Shown here piece by piece: positions 1-5,830 of a stretch of 6,563 nt of DNA. A program made the translations under genes and the position numbers. The stretch covers positions 1-6,563 of the forward strand of contig WFYF01000205.1 of the NCBI GenBank assembly GCA_015490255.1, read 5' to 3'. This DNA is from Caldifarciminota bacterium (GTDB lineage Bacteria; Hydrothermota; Hydrothermia; S141-80). How positions within the stretch are numbered: position 1 is the stretch's first letter; every line of letters starts with the position of its first letter. The notes beneath the pieces were generated by a model. It saw only the letters and a list, made by a program, of their open reading frames with translations, searched no databases and was not told the DNA's origin.

Positions 1-20
1 CAGATGTGTATAAGAGACAG
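1..20 (+). other. Nextera/Tn5 sequencing adapter remnant (not genomic)
   Basis: Bases 2-20 read AGATGTGTATAAGAGACAG, which is exactly the 19-base Tn5 mosaic end used in Nextera libraries. The C at base 1 fits the Read 1 adapter, where this stretch is preceded by ...GTC, and not the Read 2 adapter, where it is preceded by ...CGG. A perfect match sitting exactly at the sequence edge is best explained as untrimmed adapter assembled into the contig end. Genomic sequence therefore starts at about base 21, and nothing can be inferred about what lies upstream. A native Tn5-type inverted repeat is very unlikely, because this hyperactive mosaic end is an engineered hybrid. Confidence 0.96.
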
Positions 21-111
21 ATACCACAGAATTCCCGGGGAGGTGGCTTTCTCCTCCCTCGCCGTGCTGTATCCTGCTCAGATGTTGCGAAGCGTCGTGC
101 TTCTCTGCTGA
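21..111 (+). other. Possible 3' end of an upstream reading frame (weak)
   Basis: The frame containing bases 22-24 is open from the adapter junction to a TGA at 109-111. It reads YHRIPGEVAF and continues to a short hydrophobic tail ending in LLC. I recognise no family. About 29 codons without a stop is easily expected by chance in GC-rich DNA. It is recorded only because it could be the tail of a gene truncated by the contig end, with the inverted repeat at 110-130 directly after its stop. It may equally be plain untranslated leader of the efflux operon. Confidence 0.12.
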
Positions 112-130
112 ACGACTCTTCCGGTCGTTC
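89..130 (+). promoter_or_regulatory. Leader inverted repeats, possible alternative hairpins
   Basis: Two inverted repeats lie in the leader of the efflux operon. The first is GAAGC (89-93) with GCTTC (99-103) around a 5-base loop. The second is GAACGAC (110-116) with GTCGTTC (124-130), a perfect 7-bp stem around a 7-base loop. The segment ACGAC (112-116) can also pair with GTCGT at 94-98, so two pairings compete for it. No T-run follows, so this does not look like a standard intrinsic terminator. It could be an operator for a metal-responsive regulator, a leader RNA structure, or chance. No regulator-specific motif was recognised, and no convincing -35/-10 pair was found in 21-160. Confidence 0.3.
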
Positions 131-163
131 TGACTCCCCCCATCTCCTGATTCACCCTTCAAA

Positions 164-170
164 AAGGAGG
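164..170 (+). promoter_or_regulatory. Ribosome binding site of the outer-membrane factor gene
   Basis: AAGGAGG, a near-perfect anti-16S complement, lies 5 bases before the ATG at 176. It fixes that start: the frame upstream runs back to a TGA at 131-133 without any ATG, GTG or TTG. The unusually short signal sequence of the protein is therefore not caused by choosing too late a start. Confidence 0.9.
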
Positions 171-175
171 AAAAC

Positions 176-1357
176 ATGCTGATGTGGTTGATGCTGGTGG
201 CCCAGCCCCTCACCCTTGAGCGGGCCTGGGAACTTGCGCTGGAAGGACCGAGATGGAAGGCCATGCGGGAGGAGCTGGCCCTCCGGGAAGCCGAAGTCCT
301 GGAAGGCGCGTACTGGGAAAACCCGGGGATGGTCCTGGATGTAGAGGAGGCCCCGCAGGGACGTCTCCAGGATGGTCTCCGGAGCCTCCGTGTATCCTGG
401 GCTCTTCCCCTCTCGCCGACCACGTGGTATGCTCGCCGGAGCGTGCGCCTGACCCGGGCACAGAACCGGCTCCTGGAAGAGGCCATGGAAGTGGACCTCC
501 GGGCGCAGGTGGCCCGGGCTTTCGTGGCGGCGTATGTCGCCCGCGAACGCCTGGCTCTGGAGCAGCATCGCCTGGCCATCCTGGACACCCTGCTGGCCTA
601 TACCCGGAGACGTCTGGAGAAAGGGCGTTCCCATCCGGCGGAGCTGGCTCGCCTGCAGGCCCGGCGTGCCCGGCAGCAGGTGATTGTGGAAGAGGCCCAC
701 GTGGACGTGGTTCGTGCCGACCAGGAGTTGCGGAGCTTTTTCCCGGAAGGGATGTCGTTTGACAGCCTCGCCTTCACGATGGAACTTCCCCTTCCCCGGG
801 ATTCTCTCCAGGAAGCCATACGCTCCGTGCTGTATGAAAGTCCTCGCCTGCTCGCCCTTTCAAAAGAGATTGACCGCCAGAAAGCCCTGAAGGGCAAAGC
901 CGACTGGGCTGTTGTTCCCAATCCGGAACTGGAAGGCGGACCCCAGCGGGGACCGGAGGGAGATTTCATCACGATCGGATTGAGCCTTTCTCTGCCGGTG
1001 TTTGAGCGAAATCAGGCGGAGCGGGCTTTCCGCAGGGCAAGGCTCCGTCAGGTGCAGTATGCCTTTGCCGCGTCAAAAATCCAGATGGAGCGCCTGATAG
1101 AAGCCGCGTGGGAGCGGTTCCGCCACGCATGGGAACACCAGAGGCGCCTGCGCACAGAAATTCTGCCCTCCCTGGAAACTTCGTTTGAATCCTATCGGGA
1201 GGGGTACATGCGGGGGCGGTTTGATCTCACCACCCTCCTGGATGTCCAGGATGAACTTCTGGAAACCCACCTCCAGGCTCTGGACGTGGAGGTCCGTGCC
1301 TGGGACGCGTGGCTGGAAATCTATGAAACTCTGGGAACCAAGGAGGTCTGGCCATGA
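176..1357 (+). CDS. TolC-family outer-membrane efflux protein (CzcC/CusC-like)
   Basis: Outer-membrane channel of a tripartite metal exporter: a trimeric beta-barrel with a long periplasmic helical tunnel that receives substrate from the RND pump and adaptor. The 393-residue product has the internal duplication of the family. Each half has a strand-like segment and long amphipathic helices. The first half (about 12-200) includes YTRRRLEKGRSHPAELARLQ at 142-161. In the second half (about 205-385), GLSLSLPVFERNQ at 268-280 is a typical second-repeat strand followed by the helix turn. The length is slightly below that of typical members (about 400-460). The signal segment is very short (about MLMWLMLVA, then QPLTLERAWELAL, the usual mature start), and there is no N-terminal lipobox Cys as in CusC. 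The start is fixed by AAGGAGG and an upstream in-frame stop. The TGA overlaps the adaptor ATG in ATGA, implying translational coupling. Family call is firm; the metal is not determined by this subunit. Confidence 0.9.
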   Translation: MLMWLMLVAQPLTLERAWELALEGPRWKAMREELALREAEVLEGAYWENPGMVLDVEEAPQGRLQDGLRSLRVSWALPLSPTTWYARRSVRLTRAQNRLLEEAMEVDLRAQVARAFVAAYVARERLALEQHRLAILDTLLAYTRRRLEKGRSHPAELARLQARRARQQVIVEEAHVDVVRADQELRSFFPEGMSFDSLAFTMELPLPRDSLQEAIRSVLYESPRLLALSKEIDRQKALKGKADWAVVPNPELEGGPQRGPEGDFITIGLSLSLPVFERNQAERAFRRARLRQVQYAFAASKIQMERLIEAAWERFRHAWEHQRRLRTEILPSLETSFESYREGYMRGRFDLTTLLDVQDELLETHLQALDVEVRAWDAWLEIYETLGTKEVWP

Positions 1358-2277
1358 AGTTGAACACGCTTTTCCGCAGGCTCGCCTTCGCGGGTATGCT
1401 TTTCCTGCCCCTGACGGCGGTGCCCGCAGACGCGGAAGAAGATCACGCCCATGAAGAGAAAACGGAGGTGATCCGGTTTTCTCCGGAGCAGATGGAGGAA
1501 TTCGCGATCCGGCTGGACACGGCCGGACCGAGGGAGCTCGTGGTGGAGAAGGTGTTTCCCGCTGAGGTGATTCTCCCTCCCTCCGGGAAGACCGAGATCC
1601 GTGCCCGGTTTTCCGGCATCGTGACGCGAATTGTGCGGGAGCTTGGAAGCTCGGTCCGGGAAGGCGACACCCTGGCCTGGATTGAAAGTGACGAAAGCCT
1701 CACGCCCTATCCGGTGGTCACCCGGATGGGAGGGGTGATCGCCCGGCAGCTCGTTGCCGAGGGAGAGGCTGTGGAGGAAAAGGACCTGCTGTTTGTGGTG
1801 GTGAACCCCCGGATTCTCTGGGTGGCCATCACGGTTTATCCCACCCAGCTGGGGGTGGTCCGCCAGGGGCAACCCGTTCGGATCCGCCACGACGGCAAAA
1901 CCCTCACCTCCACCATCCGGTTTGTGGAACCCGTGCTGGACGAGCACACCCGGACCACACGAGCCTATGCCGAACTCCGCCGGTTTCCGCCTTCCTGGAA
2001 ACCGGGGCTGTTTGTCTGGGCCTATGTGGAGGTTGAGCGCCGGAGGGTTCCTGTGGCGGTGGCCCGGGAAGCCCTCATGCGGGTGGAAGGCCGGTGGGCG
2101 GTGTTTGTGAAGGACGGGGAAGGTTTTCGGCCGGTGCCCGTGCGGATCCTTGAGGAAGACCGTGCCTTTGCCGCCGTGGAGGGCCTGGAGCCCGGGACAG
2201 TGTATGTCCGGCAGGGGGCCTTCACCCTGAAAGCGGAGCTGGAGAAGGGGCAGTTCGGCGAAGGACACGGGCATTAG
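1354..2277 (+). CDS. RND efflux periplasmic adaptor subunit (CzcB/CusB-like)
   Basis: Membrane-fusion protein that bridges the RND pump and the outer-membrane channel in the periplasm. The 307-residue protein starts with basic residues, a hydrophobic core (about 10-24) and an Ala-Asp-Ala cleavage site (25-27). The mature N-terminus is acidic and His-containing (EEDHAHEEK), and the C-terminus ends GEGHGH. Both are plausible metal-binding tails. The two lipoyl halves (about 76-111 and 120-150) are separated by only about eight residues (SDESLTPY), so the alpha-helical hairpin seen in many adaptors is absent, as in part of the CzcB-like group. A beta-barrel (about 155-225) with VEPVLDEHTRTTRAYAEL and a membrane-proximal domain (about 230-295) follow. 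Its ATG overlaps the upstream stop (ATGA). Its RBS, AGGAGG at 1341-1346, lies inside the previous gene. No predicted lipid-anchor Cys. The metal is uncertain. Confidence 0.9.
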   Translation: MKLNTLFRRLAFAGMLFLPLTAVPADAEEDHAHEEKTEVIRFSPEQMEEFAIRLDTAGPRELVVEKVFPAEVILPPSGKTEIRARFSGIVTRIVRELGSSVREGDTLAWIESDESLTPYPVVTRMGGVIARQLVAEGEAVEEKDLLFVVVNPRILWVAITVYPTQLGVVRQGQPVRIRHDGKTLTSTIRFVEPVLDEHTRTTRAYAELRRFPPSWKPGLFVWAYVEVERRRVPVAVAREALMRVEGRWAVFVKDGEGFRPVPVRILEEDRAFAAVEGLEPGTVYVRQGAFTLKAELEKGQFGEGHGH

Positions 2278-2281
2278 GAGG
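2276..2281 (+). promoter_or_regulatory. RBS of the RND pump gene overlapping the adaptor stop codon
   Basis: AGGAGG begins inside the TAG stop codon (2275-2277) of the adaptor gene and lies 6 bases before the pump ATG at 2288. Ribosomes terminating on the adaptor would be placed on this site, so adaptor and pump synthesis are probably coupled. Confidence 0.8.
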
Positions 2282-2287
2282 CCAGCC

Positions 2288-5200
2288 ATGAGACGATTCT
2301 TTGAGTGGGTTTTGCTCAACAAACTGGTGATCCTCTTTCTGGCCATCCTGGTTCTGGTGACCGGGTGGTGGTCCTACCGGAACCTCCCGCTGGATGCCTT
2401 CCCGGATGTGAGTCCCAACCTGGTCCAGATCTTCACGGAAACCGAGGGTCTCGCTCCCGAGGAGGTGGAGAAATACGTCACCTATCCCATTGAGGTGGCC
2501 ATGAACGGCCTCCCGGGGGTGAAAAAGATCCGGTCGGTTTCCAACTTCGGGCTGTCGGTGGTGAACGTCTATTTTGAAGACAACGTGGACATCTATTTCG
2601 CCCGCCAGGTGGTGAACGAGCGTCTCCAGGAGGCCCGGGAGCAGATTCCCGAGGAGTTCGGCGAGCCCCAGATGGGACCCATCACCACGGGGATGGGGGT
2701 GATTCTCTATTACCTGGTGGAGGACACCACCGGGCGCAGCGATCTCATGAAGCTCCGGGAGGTTCAGGACTGGATCGTGAAATACAACCTCCAGACCGTG
2801 CCCGGGGTGACAGAAGTGCTGTCGCTGGGCGGGTTTGTCCGGCAATACCAGGTGCTTGTCCACCCCGCGGCGCTTCTGAAATACGACCTCACCCTTGCCG
2901 ACATTGCCGACGCGGTGCGGCGGAACAACGCCAACACCGGGGCCCAGTTCATCATCAAGAACCGGGAAGAGCTTCTGGTCCGCTCTGAAGGGATGATCCA
3001 GAGCCTCAGGGATCTGGAGCAGGTGGTGGTCAAGGTGGAGGACGGCCAGCCGGTGTATCTCCGGGATGTGGCCACCATCACCTTCGGCGGGGCAATCCGG
3101 CGGGGCCTGGCCACCATGAACGGTGAAGGAGAGGTGGTGGCGGGTCTCGTGCTGAAGCTGTTCGGAGAAAACACCGCCCGGGTGATCCAGAACGTCCACA
3201 AGAAGATTCAGGACATCAACCGGATGCTTCCAGAAGGGTTCCGCATTCTGCCCTATTACGACCAGGCCAAACTCGTGTTCAAGAGCATTGAAACCGTCTC
3301 CAGTGCGCTCCTGCAGGGGATCGTGCTCATCATCATGATCCAGTTCCTGCTGGTGGGGGGACTCCGGCCCAGCCTGGTGGTTCTGGGAGCGCTCCCCTTC
3401 TCCCTCGCCGTCGCGGTGATCCTCATGCGCGTCACCGGCATGTCCGCCAATCTCATGACCTTCGGAGGCCTGGCCATTGCCATCGGGATGCTGGTGGACG
3501 GAGCGGTGGTGATGGTGGAAAATATGGCCCGGTGGTTGAAGGAACGACCGGAAGGGGAACCCGCTGCCCACGCCATCGTCCGGGCGGCCACCGAGGTGGC
3601 CCGACCGGTGTTCTTTGCCACCCTGATCATCATCCTGGTGTTTGCCCCCATCCTGGCGCTTTCCGGGGTGGAAGGAAAAATGTTCCGTCCCCTGGCCACC
3701 ACGGTGCTTTATGCCCTGATGGGGGCTCTCCTCTATGCCCTGTTCCTGAGCCCGGTGCTCGGCGTGCTGGTGCTCCGGAGCTCCCGGAAGGCGGACTTCT
3801 CGGATCGCATCCTGAACAAACTGTTCCAGATCTACTCCCGGCCGCTGCGCTATTTTGTGGACCACCCCGGCGTGGGAGTGGCCCTGGCGGTGATTCTCCT
3901 CCTTCTCGGGGGAGTGGGGTTCAGCCGTCTGGGCTCGGAATTTGTCCCCCGGATTGACGAGGGAGACATCCTGATCCGGATGACCATGGCACCTTCCATC
4001 TCCATTCCGGAAGCCAAAGAAACGGTTCTGCGGGTGGAGCGACGGATTCTGGAGGAGTTTCCGGAGGTGGAACGGGTGGTGACCCGGATCGGACGGGGAG
4101 AAACCGGTGCCCATTCGGACCCCACCAACACCGCCGAGGCCTTCATTCAGCTCAAAGACAAAAAGCACTGGCGCTTCAAGAACGTGGAGGAGCTCCTGGC
4201 GGCCATGAGCGAGATGTTTGAAACCTTTCCCGGGGTGCTGTTCAACTTCTCCCAGCCCATCGCCATGTCCATTGACGAACTTCTGACGGGGGTGCGCGCC
4301 GAGCTGGCCATCAAGATCTTCGGACCGGATATTGACACCCTGAAGATGCTGGCCTCCCAGGTGGAGGCCATCATCCGGGAAATTCCCGGGGCGGCGGATG
4401 TCCAGAAAGATCAGATCACCGGAACCCCCCAGGTCCGCGTGCGGATCAACCGGGACGCTCTTTCCCGTTATGGCATCCAGGTGGAAGACGTCCATGAAAC
4501 CCTGCGGATGGCCATCGGGGGAGAGGCGGTGAGCCAGGTCTTTGAGGGGGTGAAGCGGTTTGACGTGTTCATCCGGTATGTCCCCGAGGCCCGCTCCACC
4601 GTGGAAGCCATCCGGGACCTGCTGGTGCCCGGTCCCAACGGCCTCCGCCTGCCTCTGAAAATGCTGGCGGAGGTGGATGAGGTGGTGGGGCCCCGTCAGA
4701 TCACCCGGGAGGACAACCAGCGCTTCATCACCGTGCAGTGCAACGTGCGGGGCCGGGACATGGGAAGTTTTGTGGAAGAGGCCCAGAAACGCATTGAAGC
4801 ACAGGTGACCTTTCCTCCAGGCTACCACCTGACCTGGGGAGGCCAGTTTGAGCTTCAGCAGGAGGCCAACCGCCGGCTGATGGTGGTGATTCCCCTCACC
4901 CTCCTCACGGTTTTCGTCCTCCTGTATATGTCTTTCAACCATCTCAAAAGCGCACTCCTCATTCTGCTCAACATCCCCCTGGCTCTGGTGGGCGGGGTGT
5001 TTGCCCTCCTCCTCACCGGACAGAACCTCTCGGTGCCCGCTTCCATCGGGTTCATCTCCCTGTTCGGTATCGCTCTGTCCAACGGGATGGTGCTGGTGAC
5101 CTACTACAACCAGCTTCTGCGGGAAGGGCTGTCGCTTCGGGATGCGGTGATCCGGGGAAGCCTTCTCCGTCTCCGTCCGGTGCTCATGACGGCGGCCACC

Positions 5201-5380
5201 ACGGCCCTGGGGTTGCTTCCCATGCTGTTCGCCACCGGCACGGGCAGCGAGGTGCAGAAACCTCTGGCAACCGTGGTGATGGGCGGGCTGTTCACCTCCA
5301 CCGTGCTCACCCTGCTGGTTCTTCCGGCGGTTTACCGGTGGTTTGCCTATCGCCCCGAGGTGGAGACGGTCCATCACTGA
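2288..5380 (+). CDS. Heavy-metal efflux RND inner-membrane pump (CzcA/CusA family)
   Basis: Proton-driven inner-membrane pump of the tripartite exporter. The 1030 residues match the full length of the HME-RND family, with two repeats of one TM helix, a large periplasmic loop and a TM bundle. TM1 lies at about 9-27, followed by NLPLDAFPDVSPNLVQI and the porter domain. The first TM bundle starts near 337. The TM4 motif GLAIAIGMLVDGAVVMVEN ends at N412, with D404 and E411 matching the acidic residues needed for transport in CzcA and CusA. The second half ends with SNGMVLVTYYNQL, LRLRPVLMTAATTALGLLPM and GSEVQKPLATVVMGGL. Aligned from memory to E. coli CusA, the methionine triad M573/M623/M672 becomes R564/T615/E664, and E939 and K984 become S931 and V965. 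These argue for a CzcA-type divalent-cation pump rather than Cu/Ag. The TM4 start (GLAIAIG) is nevertheless CusA-like, not the CzcA DFG form. Family certain, substrate inferred. Confidence 0.95.
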   Translation: MRRFFEWVLLNKLVILFLAILVLVTGWWSYRNLPLDAFPDVSPNLVQIFTETEGLAPEEVEKYVTYPIEVAMNGLPGVKKIRSVSNFGLSVVNVYFEDNVDIYFARQVVNERLQEAREQIPEEFGEPQMGPITTGMGVILYYLVEDTTGRSDLMKLREVQDWIVKYNLQTVPGVTEVLSLGGFVRQYQVLVHPAALLKYDLTLADIADAVRRNNANTGAQFIIKNREELLVRSEGMIQSLRDLEQVVVKVEDGQPVYLRDVATITFGGAIRRGLATMNGEGEVVAGLVLKLFGENTARVIQNVHKKIQDINRMLPEGFRILPYYDQAKLVFKSIETVSSALLQGIVLIIMIQFLLVGGLRPSLVVLGALPFSLAVAVILMRVTGMSANLMTFGGLAIAIGMLVDGAVVMVENMARWLKERPEGEPAAHAIVRAATEVARPVFFATLIIILVFAPILALSGVEGKMFRPLATTVLYALMGALLYALFLSPVLGVLVLRSSRKADFSDRILNKLFQIYSRPLRYFVDHPGVGVALAVILLLLGGVGFSRLGSEFVPRIDEGDILIRMTMAPSISIPEAKETVLRVERRILEEFPEVERVVTRIGRGETGAHSDPTNTAEAFIQLKDKKHWRFKNVEELLAAMSEMFETFPGVLFNFSQPIAMSIDELLTGVRAELAIKIFGPDIDTLKMLASQVEAIIREIPGAADVQKDQITGTPQVRVRINRDALSRYGIQVEDVHETLRMAIGGEAVSQVFEGVKRFDVFIRYVPEARSTVEAIRDLLVPGPNGLRLPLKMLAEVDEVVGPRQITREDNQRFITVQCNVRGRDMGSFVEEAQKRIEAQVTFPPGYHLTWGGQFELQQEANRRLMVVIPLTLLTVFVLLYMSFNHLKSALLILLNIPLALVGGVFALLLTGQNLSVPASIGFISLFGIALSNGMVLVTYYNQLLREGLSLRDAVIRGSLLRLRPVLMTAATTALGLLPMLFATGTGSEVQKPLATVVMGGLFTSTVLTLLVLPAVYRWFAYRPEVETVHH

Positions 5381-5391
5381 AACCGGGTTTC

Positions 5392-5415
5392 GGCCCCCCT
5401 CTCCGGAGGGGGGCC
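5392..5415 (+). promoter_or_regulatory. Strong intergenic hairpin with UNCG-type tetraloop
   Basis: GGCCCCCCTC (5392-5401) and GAGGGGGGCC (5406-5415) form a perfect 10-bp stem closed by C-G around TCCG. In RNA this is a C(UCCG)G loop of the exceptionally stable UNCG class. It begins 11 bases after the RND stop codon and ends 7 bases before the Shine-Dalgarno of the PII-like gene. No U-run follows (the next bases are CGATACA), so it is not a textbook intrinsic terminator. It could slow or partly stop transcription, or protect the upstream mRNA end against 3' exonucleases. Either would set pump and regulator levels apart. The structure is seen in the sequence; its function is inference. Confidence 0.6.
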
Positions 5416-5434
5416 CGATACAGGGAGGTGGCCC

Positions 5435-5770
5435 ATGAAATGGGTGGTTGCATACATCAAACCCCACCGTCTGGACCGGGTGGTCCTGGCGCTGGAGGCC
5501 ATAGAACATCTCTCCGGCATGAGCGTGTGTGACGTGAAGGGGTTTGGCCGGAGGGAAAACGAGGAGGAACTGCCGCAGGACCGGGTGCGTGATTTTGCAC
5601 CGTATGTGCGTCTGGAGATTTTCTGCCGGGAAGAGATCGTGGACGAGGTGGTCCGAACCATCCTTCACCACGCCCACACGGGGCTCCGGGGGGATGGAAA
5701 AATCTATGTGATCCCGGTTGAGGATGCCTGGCGTATCCGGACACAGGAGCGGGGACCCGAAGTGGTCTGA
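5435..5770 (+). CDS. PII-like (GlnB-family) signalling protein, metal-efflux associated
   Basis: Small cytosolic protein of the trimeric PII superfamily, 111 residues against 112 for E. coli GlnB. MKWVVAYIKPHRLDRVVLAL is the usual N-terminus (MKxxxAIIKPxKLDxVxxAL), and VKGFGR is at 34-39. The B-loop TGLRGDGKI (82-90) and the C-loop RIRTQERG (100-107), which bind ATP/ADP, are kept. The T-loop between GFGR and DFAPYV has 13 residues against 15 in GlnB and lacks the uridylylated Tyr51 and its RGAEY context. GlnD-type modification is therefore not expected. C32, C64 and H78/H79/H81 are extra possible metal ligands. RBS GGGAGG at 5423-5428. Its place between an HME-RND pump and a P1B ATPase fits the PII-NG branch, which I recall as linked to metal-efflux genes. 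It probably senses adenine nucleotides and acts on the pump, the ATPase or expression; its partner is unknown. Confidence 0.87.
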   Translation: MKWVVAYIKPHRLDRVVLALEAIEHLSGMSVCDVKGFGRRENEEELPQDRVRDFAPYVRLEIFCREEIVDEVVRTILHHAHTGLRGDGKIYVIPVEDAWRIRTQERGPEVV

Positions 5771-5797
5771 CAGGAAGGTTCCCGATTCAGGCTGTAT

Positions 5798-5811
5798 GGT
5801 TGAGAACAACC
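5798..5811 (+). repeat. Small inverted repeat upstream of the ATPase RBS
   Basis: GGTTG (5798-5802) and CAACC (5807-5811) can form a 5-bp stem with an AGAA loop in the 60-base gap between the PII-like gene and the ATPase. It ends 6 bases before the AAGGAGG ribosome site (5818-5824). The stem is too short to be called a terminator, and it may be chance. I see no clear promoter in this gap, so read-through from the upstream genes is the simplest model. Confidence 0.2.
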
Positions 5812-5830
5812 AGAAAGAAGGAGGTTTGCA

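Noticed and set aside
29..40. GAATTCCCGGGG resembling an EcoRI-SmaI cloning polylinker next to the adapter
   Set aside because: The decamer ATTCCCGGGG also occurs inside real genes at about 4382 and 5888 (coding Ile-Pro-Gly), so it is a normal motif of this genome. No further vector sequence follows.
152..700. Antisense open frame over the start of the outer-membrane factor gene
   Set aside because: It has the same kind of shadow composition, no ribosome site on that strand, and lies wholly opposite a well-supported gene.
3532..3957. 141-codon sense open frame inside the RND gene
   Set aside because: It is out of frame with a full-length, clearly homologous pump and is rich in Gly, Pro and Arg. 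It is an overlap shadow.
5392..5415. Intrinsic terminator ending the pump operon
   Set aside because: The stem is ideal but no T-run follows. The next gene has its own close ribosome site on the same strand and fits functionally, so I describe it as a regulatory hairpin rather than a terminator.
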